Shown piece after piece: positions 43,345-51,315 of a stretch of 64,000 bases of DNA; position 1 is the first letter of the stretch; every line of letters begins with the position of its first letter. The notes below the pieces were generated by a model. It made no database searches. It was given only the letters and a program-made list of their open reading frames with translations, and had not been told where the DNA came from. Position numbers and translations under genes: made by a program. The stretch covers positions 55,489 through 119,488 of the forward strand of contig CAZADS010000008.1 in the NCBI GenBank assembly GCA_964483985.1, written 5' to 3'. Source of the DNA: CAZADS01 sp964483985 (GTDB lineage: Bacteria; Pseudomonadota; Alphaproteobacteria; Thalassobaculales; Thalassobaculaceae).

Positions 43345-44091
43345 ATGGCGGGTCATTCACAGTTCAAAAATATTATGCACCGGAAAGGGGCTCAGGATAA
43401 AAAACGGGCAAAAATATTCACTAGGCTAATTCGAGAGCTTACAGTAGCGGCAAAACTAGGTTCTGATCCTGATTCTAATCCCCGATTACGTTCCGCGATA
43501 GCGGCGGCTAGAGGGGCCAATATGCCCAAGGATAATATTGACCGGGTGCTAAAAAAAGTGGCTGGCGGAGGTGATGTAACAAACTATGATGAAATTCGCT
43601 ACGAAGGCTATGGCCCAGGCGGCGTGGCAGTGATTGTTGACGCTTTAACAGATAACCGAAATAGGACAGCGTCAGAGATCCGATCTGCTTTTAGCAAACT
43701 TGGTGGCAATCTCGCCGAAACGAATAGCGTGAGTTTTATGTTTGAAAGGATTGGTAGAATTAGTTACGGCGTGGATGCTGGTGACAGCGAATCGGTGTTT
43801 GAAGCGGCCTTAGAGGCTGGGGCGGATGATGTCGAATCTGATAATAATGGGCACGAGATAACTTGTTATCCAAGTCAATTTAATGCAGTTCGGGAAGTTC
43901 TAGAAGAACGAATGGGGTCGCCTGAAGTAGCCGAATTAGCGTGGAAGCCAAAAAGTACCGTTACGTTATCAGAGGAGCAGGCGAGCACTTTGCTGAAGTT
44001 GTTTTCAATTTTGGATGATAATGATGATGTTCAATCTGTTTCGGCTAATTTCGATATTAGTGAAGATATTTTGAATAAGTTGTCCGGATAA
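43345..44091 (+). CDS. YebC/PmpR-family regulatory protein
   Basis: This 248-residue protein has the complete YebC/TACO1 pattern: MAGHSQFKNIMHRKGAQDKKRAKIF, ELTVAAKLG, NMPKDNIDRVLKK, YEGYGPGGVAVIVDALTDNRNRTASEIR and the FDISEDILNKL end. Members have been described as transcription regulators, and more recently as ribosome-associated factors that help proline-rich translation. It stands before ruvCAB, a conserved neighbourhood. No clear ribosome site precedes the ATG. The ruvC frame begins to open inside its last codons. Confidence 0.93.
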   Translation: MAGHSQFKNIMHRKGAQDKKRAKIFTRLIRELTVAAKLGSDPDSNPRLRSAIAAARGANMPKDNIDRVLKKVAGGGDVTNYDEIRYEGYGPGGVAVIVDALTDNRNRTASEIRSAFSKLGGNLAETNSVSFMFERIGRISYGVDAGDSESVFEAALEAGADDVESDNNGHEITCYPSQFNAVREVLEERMGSPEVAELAWKPKSTVTLSEEQASTLLKLFSILDDNDDVQSVSANFDISEDILNKLSG

Positions 44092-44108
44092 TTAGTCGGG
44101 GGGATAAA

Positions 44109-44708
44109 ATCGCAAATCAAAGAGTTCGTATCCTTGGTCTGGACCCAGGCCTGCGGCGTGCTGGCTGGGGGGTGATAGATGTTGAAGGCAATCACCTGAT
44201 GCATGTTGCTAATGGTTCGATAGCAACCGAAAGCCATCTGGGTTTGGCGCAACGGCTGGTTAAGTTGCATAATGATGTTGTGTCATTGGTGCATTACCAC
44301 GGTCCCAACGAAGCTGCCGTGGAAGAGACATTCGTCAATAAAAATCCAGATTCGACACTGAAACTAGGACTCGCTCGCGGTGTAATTTTACTTGCGCCAG
44401 CTTTAGCCGGCCTTTCAGTTTCCGACTATACACCGAATCGCGTCAAGAAGACGGTTGTTGGGGTAGGGCATGCTAACAAAAAACAAGTGCAAGCGATGGT
44501 AGGTCATTTGCTGCCAGGAGTGAATTTAATTAATTCGGATGCTGCGGACGCATTGGCGGTTGCTATCTGTCATGCTCAGTTTAGGAAAGTTAACGAAACT
44601 CGAAGGGATATTGAGAAATCTGATTTAAATAAAGGAATAAAAGAGAGCGTAAATTTATCTATGAAAAGAGCTATTTCCGCAGCGCTGGCAAAGGAAGCGA
44701 TTCGATGA
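44109..44708 (+). CDS. ruvC: Crossover junction endodeoxyribonuclease RuvC, apparent non-canonical start
   Basis: This 199-residue Holliday-junction resolvase has VRILGLDPGLRRAGWGV with the first catalytic Asp, AVEETFVNKNPDSTLKLG with the Glu, and NSDAADALAVAICH with the last two Asp. The first usual start codon in frame is GTG 44172, which would delete the catalytic Asp and first strand. The frame is open from 44079, yet it has no ATG, GTG or TTG before 44172. AUC at 44109 stands four bases after GGGGGGA (44098-44104) and gives an N-terminus of normal length (IANQRVRILGLDPG). AUU at 44091 is another option. The stop overlaps the ruvA ATG (ATGA). Confidence 0.85.
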   Translation: MANQRVRILGLDPGLRRAGWGVIDVEGNHLMHVANGSIATESHLGLAQRLVKLHNDVVSLVHYHGPNEAAVEETFVNKNPDSTLKLGLARGVILLAPALAGLSVSDYTPNRVKKTVVGVGHANKKQVQAMVGHLLPGVNLINSDAADALAVAICHAQFRKVNETRRDIEKSDLNKGIKESVNLSMKRAISAALAKEAIR

Positions 44709-45331
44709 TTGCAAAATTAAAGGGCATTTTGGAGTCATTTAGGGATAATGCTGCCATAATTGATGTTAGCGGAGTTGGGTATCTGGTTTTCATGTCTAGC
44801 CCGACTCGAACCGGACTGGGATCAATCGGAAATAAGGTATCGTTATTTATAGAAACCCATATTAGAGAGGATCATATTCATTTATTCGGATTTATAACCG
44901 AGCAGGAAAGGAAATCCTTCCAAATTTTACAAACGGTCCAGGGTGTAGGGTCGAAAGCTTCACTATCGATACTTTCCGTTATGACACCGAACGAAATGGC
45001 TCAGGCAATAACTACCAAGGATAAAGATATTTTAACGCGCGCTGACGGGGTGGGACCAAAGTTAGCTGGACGTATAGTTAACGAATTGAACGGGAGATTA
45101 ATTCATGGTGCTATGGATGTCTCGTCAGACTTTAAAAATTTAGACTCTAGTATGCTTAATAGCCATCATGCTGATCACGGCGACATGGCGGATGCGGTGT
45201 CTGCGTTAATGAATCTTGGGTATTCTCGGTCTGATGCAAATGTCGCTGTTGCTTCCGCTAATAAAGCTTTGGGAACGGGTGCGAAGCTGGATCAAATTAT
45301 TTCTATGAGTCTTAAGGAGTTAGCCCCGTGA
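44705..45331 (+). CDS. ruvA: Holliday junction branch migration protein RuvA
   Basis: This 208-residue junction-binding protein forms tetramers that hold the four-way junction for RuvB. MIAKLKGILESFRDNAAIIDVSGVGYLV is the OB-fold start, ILQTVQGVGSKASLSIL and LTRADGVGPKLAGRIVNEL are the two helix-hairpin-helix motifs, and the C-terminal RuvB-binding domain (ADAVSALMNLGYSRSDANVAV) is intact. It overlaps ruvC by four bases and ruvB by four bases, a compact ruvCAB operon. Confidence 0.95.
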   Translation: MIAKLKGILESFRDNAAIIDVSGVGYLVFMSSPTRTGLGSIGNKVSLFIETHIREDHIHLFGFITEQERKSFQILQTVQGVGSKASLSILSVMTPNEMAQAITTKDKDILTRADGVGPKLAGRIVNELNGRLIHGAMDVSSDFKNLDSSMLNSHHADHGDMADAVSALMNLGYSRSDANVAVASANKALGTGAKLDQIISMSLKELAP

Positions 45332-46419
45332 CGATGGATAATGAAAACGGTTCGCTCTCTTCGAATAGGCTTGTTAGTAGTCATCAAGGTTTAAGCGATA
45401 ATCAGGATAGTTCCCTACGCCCTTTATCATTTAGTGAATTTGTTGGTCAGAGTCAGTTGCTGGCAAACTTGAAAGTATTTATAAATGCAGCCAGAGAACG
45501 ACAAGAGGCATTAGATCACATTCTTTTTCACGGCCCTCCTGGGCTTGGTAAGACCACTTTAGCTCAAATTGTTGCGCGCGAACTTGGTGTGAACTTCCGA
45601 ATGACCTCAGGGCCTACAATCGTGAAAGCTGGCGATCTGGCCGCTTTGTTAACAAATCTTGAGCCGCGTGACGTCTTATTTATTGACGAAATTCATCGAC
45701 TTAATCCGGCGGTGGAAGAGGTTTTATATCCTGCTATGGAGGATTTTCAACTTGACCTAATGATAGGCGAGGGGCCAGTGGCTCGGTCTATCAGGATTGA
45801 CCTTGCTCCATTTACTTTGATCGCCGCAACTACTAGGTCGGGCCTAATAACGACACCACTTCGAGAGCGATTTGGTATACCTATGCGATTAGAATTCTAT
45901 TCCTCGGACGAATTGAGCCAAATCATATTGAGGAATGCCGGTCTTCTTTCCATGAACATCACTGACAGCGGCGCAAACGAAATTGCTTGCAGGGCCCGAG
46001 GCACCCCCAGAGTTGCCGGTAGACTCCTGAGACGGGTGCGCGATTTTGCCATGTTTGCAAGTACCGATAGGATTGACGAAAAAGCGGCAGATTATGCGTT
46101 GAAGCGCTTAGATGTTGATGGTCAAGGGCTAGATGCTATGGATCGAAAATATTTAATGTGTATTGCCAACAATTATAGTGGCGGGCCTGTGGGTGCAGAC
46201 ACTCTGGCTGCAGCACTCTCGGAAGAACGGGATGTGATAGAGGAAGTTATCGAACCTTATTTATTGCAGCAAGGTTTTATAGGCCGAACGCCCAGGGGCC
46301 GAGTGTTAACGACGGTGGCTTATCATTACCTTGGCCTGCCGTTGTCAAAAGAAGGAGGACAGATAGATTTTCTAGGACCACCTACACGCAATCAAGAGGG
46401 AGGGGGATTGGATGGATGA
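45328..46419 (+). CDS. ruvB: Holliday junction branch migration helicase RuvB
   Basis: This 363-residue AAA+ motor pumps DNA through the RuvA-bound junction. RPLSFSEFVGQ, Walker A GPPGLGKTTLA (about 69), Walker B VLFIDEIHRL, sensor 1 AATTRSG, the arginine-finger region LRERFGIPMRLEFY, and the winged-helix end PRGRVLT are all present. The first ~25 residues are a variable extension. It starts at GTG 45328 overlapping the ruvA stop, with ATG 45334 as an alternative. The ybgC start lies inside its last codons. Confidence 0.96.
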   Translation: MTMDNENGSLSSNRLVSSHQGLSDNQDSSLRPLSFSEFVGQSQLLANLKVFINAARERQEALDHILFHGPPGLGKTTLAQIVARELGVNFRMTSGPTIVKAGDLAALLTNLEPRDVLFIDEIHRLNPAVEEVLYPAMEDFQLDLMIGEGPVARSIRIDLAPFTLIAATTRSGLITTPLRERFGIPMRLEFYSSDELSQIILRNAGLLSMNITDSGANEIACRARGTPRVAGRLLRRVRDFAMFASTDRIDEKAADYALKRLDVDGQGLDAMDRKYLMCIANNYSGGPVGADTLAAALSEERDVIEEVIEPYLLQQGFIGRTPRGRVLTTVAYHYLGLPLSKEGGQIDFLGPPTRNQEGGGLDG

Positions 46420-46891
46420 AAATGACAATATGCAATCTTCCTCGGTGCTCAGCAACGACTCCATCCATCGGGTTAGCCTGAGAGACTATTATGAGGATAT
46501 GGATGCCACAGGTATTGTTTATCACGCTACATACTTGAATTTTGCCGAGCGTGCTCGGTCCGAATTACTTCGATTTTGCGGAATCAATCAGGCCGAGACA
46601 TATAGCCAATCAGGTCTCGCTTACGTAGTCCGACGGTGTAACGTGGACTATCTCGCTTCTGCTCATTTTGATGATTTGCTCGAAATTAGGACCAAGTTTA
46701 CGAGTGGTGACGGAGCCCAAATCAACTTAATGCAGATTATTCATTTGCCATCAAATAGTCCTCATCGTGAACGTTCTCTGGTACATCTTGCCCTGAAGGT
46801 AGTTTCTATAAATCAGAAAGGGCAGGCGGTACGCATACAGGCCAAGGCTCGAGCTCGTTTCGAGGAATTAAAATTAATAGAATTTAGGTGA
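46412..46891 (+). CDS. ybgC: Tol-Pal-associated acyl-CoA thioesterase YbgC
   Basis: This 159-residue hotdog-fold thioesterase has the 4-hydroxybenzoyl-CoA-thioesterase motif YYEDMDATGIVYHATYL with the catalytic Asp, followed by LNFAERARSELL. The usual Thr before the Asp is Met (YEDTD to YEDMD). YbgC acts on acyl-CoA/ACP next to phospholipid synthesis enzymes and always travels with tol genes. It overlaps ruvB by eight bases and abuts tolQ. The first ~20 residues are variable. Confidence 0.92.
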   Translation: MDENDNMQSSSVLSNDSIHRVSLRDYYEDMDATGIVYHATYLNFAERARSELLRFCGINQAETYSQSGLAYVVRRCNVDYLASAHFDDLLEIRTKFTSGDGAQINLMQIIHLPSNSPHRERSLVHLALKVVSINQKGQAVRIQAKARARFEELKLIEFR

Positions 46892-46908
46892 GGAGACCTA
46901 AAATTAAT

Positions 46909-47640
46909 ATGGAACAAACTATCGTGGACAGTGTGCAACTCGGTGGGACAGTCGATCCTGACTTGAGCATTATTGGCTTATTTCTTTCGGCAGACCCAAT
47001 TGTGAAAACCGTTATTTTTGGTTTGATAATAGCCTCAATTTGGACTTGGGCGATTATATTTGACAAAATTATCCGCATTCGTCGATTAAGGGCTCGAATT
47101 AGGATCTTTGAGGATAATTTTTGGTCGGGAGGATCATTAGAAGATCTGTATGACCGTATAGGAAATAGTCCATCCGATCCAATGTCTGTAGTGTTTGCTG
47201 AAGCCATGCGGGAATGGCGACGTTCGACAGCAAGAGGCCTCGTATCTAAGAGTGATGAAGTGAGGGCTAGTCTTCGTTCAAGAGTTGAACAAATAATGAA
47301 TCTGACAATAGGTCGGGAAATGGAGCAGTTAGAACGTAACATGTCTTTTTTAGCATCAGTAGGTTCTACAGCGCCATTCATCGGGTTATTTGGAACAGTA
47401 TGGGGAATAATGGACGCTTTTCAGTCTATAGCTGCCACGAAGACGACGGCACTATCGGTAGTGGCTCCAGGAATTGCAGAAGCATTGTTTGCGACAGCAT
47501 TGGGACTGATTGCAGCGATCCCAGCTGCTTTAGCGTATAATAAAATCAGCCACGATCTAGATAGGTTCGCGCAGCGTTTGGAAGGATTTGCTGCGGAATT
47601 TATCTCAATATTATCTCGGCAGCTTGATGAAGGAGCTTAG
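46909..47640 (+). CDS. tolQ: Tol-Pal system proton channel subunit TolQ
   Basis: This 243-residue inner-membrane protein is the stator partner of TolR. There are three hydrophobic helices: one near residues 25-50 (VKTVIFGLIIASIWTWAIIF), then SFLASVGSTAPFIGLFGTVWGIMDAFQSI, and SVVAPGIAEALFATALGLIAAIPA with the conserved Thr. The ATG at 46909 has AGGAGA twelve bases upstream; an in-frame GTG at 46888 without a ribosome site would add seven residues. The ion path it forms energises TolA for outer-membrane constriction at division. tolR starts two bases after its stop. Confidence 0.96.
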   Translation: MEQTIVDSVQLGGTVDPDLSIIGLFLSADPIVKTVIFGLIIASIWTWAIIFDKIIRIRRLRARIRIFEDNFWSGGSLEDLYDRIGNSPSDPMSVVFAEAMREWRRSTARGLVSKSDEVRASLRSRVEQIMNLTIGREMEQLERNMSFLASVGSTAPFIGLFGTVWGIMDAFQSIAATKTTALSVVAPGIAEALFATALGLIAAIPAALAYNKISHDLDRFAQRLEGFAAEFISILSRQLDEGA

Positions 47641-47642
47641 GA

Positions 47643-48140
47643 ATGGCTTTGCAGCCTGTCCGGCGTGGTCCTCAGGGTCGAAGTCGTTACCGACCTATGA
47701 GTGACATTAATGTGACACCGTTTGTTGACGTAATGTTGGTTTTATTGGTTGTTTTTATGGTTACGGCTCCGTTACTGGTTCTGGGCATCCCGGTGCAACT
47801 TCCCAAAGTGGGAAAGGAGTTTATTATTGCAGATGAGGATCAGCCGTTGAATGTAGAAATCGATTTGGATAAGAGAATTTATTTAAATAAAACACAAATT
47901 TCCCTCAAGTCACTCAGTCCTCGGTTGAGGCAAATCCGGAAAGCAAACCCCAAGGTCAAAGTACATCTAAGAGCGGATGCCAGGTTAAATTATGGAGCTA
48001 TAGCGGTTATTGCTGGCGAAATACGTAACGCAGGCATTCAAATCATCGCACTACGAACAGATTTAGCTATTTTAAAAAGTGAAATTGAAACGTTTCCAGC
48101 CGTTATAGCGCCGACTAAAAATAGTAGCGGTGGCGGATAA
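47643..48140 (+). CDS. tolR: Tol-Pal system protein TolR
   Basis: This 165-residue, single-pass inner-membrane protein has MSDINVTPFVDVMLVLLVVFMVTAPLL with the proton-carrying Asp in PFVDVMLV, then a periplasmic domain (VNLPK-like segment VQLPKVGKEF, KVHLRADARLNYGAIAVIAGEIRNAGI). The first ~20 residues (LQPVRRGPQGRSRYRP) are basic and cytosolic. It works with TolQ. It is followed by tolA after six bases. Length is slightly above the usual ~145 because of the end tail. Confidence 0.95.
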   Translation: MALQPVRRGPQGRSRYRPMSDINVTPFVDVMLVLLVVFMVTAPLLVLGIPVQLPKVGKEFIIADEDQPLNVEIDLDKRIYLNKTQISLKSLSPRLRQIRKANPKVKVHLRADARLNYGAIAVIAGEIRNAGIQIIALRTDLAILKSEIETFPAVIAPTKNSSGGG

Positions 48141-48146
48141 AATTAT

Positions 48147-49109
48147 ATGAAAGTTGGCGTTACATGTTCAGCGGCCCTTCACGTTATTATTATCCTTATG
48201 ATATGGTTTGGATTACCGCATCTACGACGGCCTCCACCAAAATTAGATAGCATTACTTTCGTCAAGTTAGTAGATTTATCAGAAGTAACTAATGTTCCTC
48301 CTGAAGAGTCTAAAATAGACAAAAAGACGCAAAAATCCGAAGACCCAAACTCGAAAATAGATACTAAACTGAAACAAAAGACCAAGCCATTGGTGATGGA
48401 ACCAATTAGTAAGAAAATTCCTCCCGTTACCAAAACGACAGAACCTAAAGCAACGTTTGAACCCAAGCCCAAACCCAAGCCCAAACCCAAACCCAAACCT
48501 AAACCCAAACCCAAACCCAAACCTAAACCCAAACCCAAACCTAAACCTAAACTGATATCAAAAGATATGATGCCTCGTGTAAAATCAAAGATTAATAAAA
48601 AGACATCGAGTGCTACGCCTCCTAAACCAGTTCAAGCGCCAGTAAAGAAACAATTCAGCCGGCTGTTAAAAAATCTTCAAAAAGATACTAAAAAACAGGT
48701 TAATCAGTATAAGATTAAACCTAGGAAAAGTTTAGTTGATCGGGCAAGAGAGGCGATGAAAAATAAAACTAATGGCGCATTTAACCCTATGCAAAAAATC
48801 ACTTTAAGTGAAATTTCGGCTGTTAGACAACAGTTAGCTCAATGTTGGAATGTGGCGGCTGGTGCTCGTCAGGCTGAGGCATTAAGTGTTCAAATCGAAA
48901 TGTCTATGAACCCAGATGCTACAGTTCGAGAAGCTAAGGTCGTTGACAGTGGGCGAATGCACACTGATCCTTATTATCGTGCCGCTGCAGAGAGCGCATT
49001 AAGAGCCCTTAATCACCCGAATTGTGTTCCACTCAAATTGCCGCTAAATAAATACTCTATGTGGAAAAAATTTACTTTCAACTTTGACCCAAAAGATATG
49101 CTTCAGTGA
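48147..49109 (+). CDS. tolA: Tol-Pal system protein TolA with long Pro-Lys repeat
   Basis: This 320-residue protein links the inner-membrane motor to Pal and TolB. One N-terminal transmembrane helix (LHVIIILMIWFGLP) is followed by a highly basic, proline-rich spacer in place of the helical domain of enterobacteria, including 15 tandem Pro-Lys pairs (residues 106-135). The C-terminal domain (about 220-320) is TolA-like: QQLAQCWNVAAGARQAEALS, VEIEMS-type strand VQIEMSMNPDATV, RAAAESALRAL. It lies in the order tolQ-R-A-B. Confidence 0.92.
   Translation: MKVGVTCSAALHVIIILMIWFGLPHLRRPPPKLDSITFVKLVDLSEVTNVPPEESKIDKKTQKSEDPNSKIDTKLKQKTKPLVMEPISKKIPPVTKTTEPKATFEPKPKPKPKPKPKPKPKPKPKPKPKPKPKPKLISKDMMPRVKSKINKKTSSATPPKPVQAPVKKQFSRLLKNLQKDTKKQVNQYKIKPRKSLVDRAREAMKNKTNGAFNPMQKITLSEISAVRQQLAQCWNVAAGARQAEALSVQIEMSMNPDATVREAKVVDSGRMHTDPYYRAAAESALRALNHPNCVPLKLPLNKYSMWKKFTFNFDPKDMLQ
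48462..48551 (+). repeat. Hexanucleotide tandem repeat coding for (Pro-Lys)15 in tolA
   Basis: About fifteen copies of a six-base unit (CCCAAA, with CCCAAG and CCTAAA variants) run in frame through tolA. As a nearly perfect microsatellite, it can change length by slippage in steps of two residues without breaking the frame, which would alter the periplasm-spanning reach of TolA. Confidence 0.9.
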
Positions 49110-49126
49110 AGTTTGGAACGTAACGA

Positions 49127-50479
49127 ATGAATCAACTAAAACGAATTTGGCAGACCCAAATACCGTTGATGCTAATAGTGGTCGTTGCATTTTATGGCTG
49201 GCATTCTCTCCATATAGCAAGAGCGGAACTCCGTATAGATGTGACTCAAGGGCGCGCTGACCCAATGCCCATAGCCATAATAAATTTTGCACCCCGAGAC
49301 GAATCGTTAAGTAAAACCGGTCGCGATATTTCGTCGGTAATATCGGCAAATCTGGAGCGTTCGGGACTATTTTTACCGATTGACCCCAAAGCTTTTATCA
49401 ATGCGGCGGAATCTCCAGACTTGCGGCCTCGATTCTCGGACTGGCGTGTTTTAAATGCTCAAGCCATGGTTCATGGAGCGGTTGCTATACAAAAAGACGG
49501 GCGCTTAAGAGTGGAATTTCGCCTTTGGGATGTATTTGCAGAGCAACAAATGGTTGGGAACGCTTATTTCACGACACCAGAGAATTGGCGCCGTGTGGCT
49601 CATATTATATCCGATTTAATTTATAAACGTGTAACAGGTGAAAATGGTTATTTTGACACTCGTATTGTATATATAGCGGAACATGGGCCACCCAATCTCC
49701 GGGTGAAACGCTTAGCCATAATGGATCAGGACGGCGAAAATCACCGTTTTTTAACAGATGGCTCTGCGTTGGTTCTCACTCCCAGATTTTCTCCTACAAC
49801 ACAAGAAATCACTTATCTAGCGTATTATGACGAAAAACCGAGGGTTTACATCTTTAATATCGACACTGGCCAGCAAGAGGTGCTTGGGGATTTTCCTGGG
49901 ATGACTTTTGCTCCTAGGTTTTCCCCCGACGGTTCAAAGGTGATTATGAGTCTAGCTAAAGATGGTGTTACTGATATTTATACAATGGATCTTGCTACTA
50001 GGCAGGTGCAACGTTTAACAAATATGCCCTCTATAGATACTTCCCCTACATATTCTCCCGATGGAAAGCGGATCGTTTTCAATTCCGACCGAGGTGGAAA
50101 ACAACAACTCTATGTTATGAAAGAAGACGGAAGCGGAGTTAGGCGTATTAGTTTTGGCGACGGTAAATATGCTACTCCTGTTTGGTCTCCAAGAGGAGAC
50201 TTGATCGCATTTACCAAGATTTTCCGTGGTCGTTTTTCTATTGGTGTTATTCGTCCCGATGGGTCTGGGGAAAGGTCACTTACTGAAGGATATTTAGTCG
50301 AATCACCGACGTGGGCTCCCAACGGCCGTGTTTTGCTGTTTTTTAAACAAAAGCCAGGGAGTGCGCGTGGTGGTGGTAGTGTGAAAATTTTTTCGATTGA
50401 TCTGACAGGATTTAACGAACGGGAAATAATTACACCTTTAGATGCTTCGGACCCTGCTTGGTCGCCATTGGTTCCTTAA
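49127..50479 (+). CDS. tolB: Tol-Pal system periplasmic protein TolB
   Basis: This 450-residue periplasmic protein has a signal-anchor-like N-terminus (IPLMLIVVVAFYGWHSLHIARA) and the TolB N-domain (DVTQGRADPMPIAIINF). A six-bladed propeller follows, made of repeated LTDGSALVLTPRFSPT, GMTFAPRFSPDGSKV, DTSPTYSPDGKRIVFNSDRGG, ATPVWSPRGDLIAFTK and SPTWAPNGRVLLFF units. It binds Pal and OmpA and is released by TolA. It begins 17 bases after tolA and is followed by a 169-base gap before pal. Confidence 0.95.
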   Translation: MNQLKRIWQTQIPLMLIVVVAFYGWHSLHIARAELRIDVTQGRADPMPIAIINFAPRDESLSKTGRDISSVISANLERSGLFLPIDPKAFINAAESPDLRPRFSDWRVLNAQAMVHGAVAIQKDGRLRVEFRLWDVFAEQQMVGNAYFTTPENWRRVAHIISDLIYKRVTGENGYFDTRIVYIAEHGPPNLRVKRLAIMDQDGENHRFLTDGSALVLTPRFSPTTQEITYLAYYDEKPRVYIFNIDTGQQEVLGDFPGMTFAPRFSPDGSKVIMSLAKDGVTDIYTMDLATRQVQRLTNMPSIDTSPTYSPDGKRIVFNSDRGGKQQLYVMKEDGSGVRRISFGDGKYATPVWSPRGDLIAFTKIFRGRFSIGVIRPDGSGERSLTEGYLVESPTWAPNGRVLLFFKQKPGSARGGGSVKIFSIDLTGFNEREIITPLDASDPAWSPLVP

Positions 50480-50648
50480 AATGGTCTATTTTACGCAGAA
50501 ATTTCTACTCTCGACGAGAAATTATGCGAAAATTAGTGTTTTATCTGTGGTTTGTCTGTTACAAGTAAAAAAATGTGTAGTAAATGTATTTAATGATAAG
50601 GTATTCGGGTATATTCTGATGTCTGTTGTCATCCGGAGGGGTGTATAA

Positions 50649-51176
50649 ATGCGAATTAAGATTTTGAGCCTGATCGCCGTTGCTGCAATGTTGACTGCGT
50701 GTGCGCAGGACCAAGATGCTGCCAATAGTTCCAGTGGGAGCGGTAGCACTGTCCAACCTACTAAGAAATCAGTAACGAAGTCGGCTCCGGCAACTTCTGT
50801 TGCATCGTCAGGCCCGACTGCCGGTTCGAAGGAAGAATTCGTAGCCGAGGTTGGAGACCGAGTGTTTTTTGGTTTTGATTCATCCGATTTATCGGGGGAC
50901 GCTCAAATGACTTTAGATAGACAGGGCACGTGGTTACAGAAGTATCCAAGTGTGCGGGTTACTATTGAGGGACATTGTGATGAGCGAGGTACTCGGGAGT
51001 ATAACTTAGCTTTAGGAGAGAGAAGAGCTAATGCCGTTAAAGATTACTTAGTTGCCCGAGGTGTGGACGGCAGTAGGGTAGTAACCATAAGCTATGGGAA
51101 GGAGCGACCAATGGCTTTTGGAAATGACGAAACCTCCTGGTCTCAAAATAGGCGCGGTGTTACTTCGATTAACTAG
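50649..51176 (+). CDS. pal: Peptidoglycan-associated lipoprotein Pal
   Basis: This 175-residue outer-membrane lipoprotein has signal peptide MRIKILSLIAVAAMLTAC with lipobox LTAC (Cys18 lipidated), a Ser/Gly/Thr-rich linker, and an OmpA-type domain: VFFGFDSSDLSGDA, IEGHCDERGTREYNLALGERRANAVKDYL and an SYGKERP segment. HCDERGT is the Pal hallmark and binds meso-diaminopimelate. A good terminator lies just after the stop, so the tol transcript probably ends here. CGGAGG is placed before the ATG. Confidence 0.96.
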   Translation: MRIKILSLIAVAAMLTACAQDQDAANSSSGSGSTVQPTKKSVTKSAPATSVASSGPTAGSKEEFVAEVGDRVFFGFDSSDLSGDAQMTLDRQGTWLQKYPSVRVTIEGHCDERGTREYNLALGERRANAVKDYLVARGVDGSRVVTISYGKERPMAFGNDETSWSQNRRGVTSIN

Positions 51177-51204
51177 ACTTACTTAGCCAAAGATATTAAA
51201 AATT

Positions 51205-51247
51205 GCGCCGTCTTTGCGGGATTAGTAGAGACGGCGCCTTATTTTTG
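51205..51247 (+). terminator. Rho-independent terminator after pal
   Basis: GCGCCGTCT (51205-51213) pairs perfectly with AGACGGCGC (51229-51237) around a 15-base loop, and TTATTTTTG follows. It ends the tol-pal transcription unit and separates it from cpoB. Confidence 0.85.
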
Positions 51248-51315
51248 ACGCAAGGTTTCCTCAGTATACTGACTCTTATATTCCTGATTGAAAAATTTAG
51301 GAGAATTGCGTCAAG

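Noticed and set aside
48179..48538. Minus-strand frame rich in Gly-Leu repeats opposite tolA
   Set aside because: It is only the antisense of the Pro-Lys repeat; no start signal and the tolA frame is clearly the real one.
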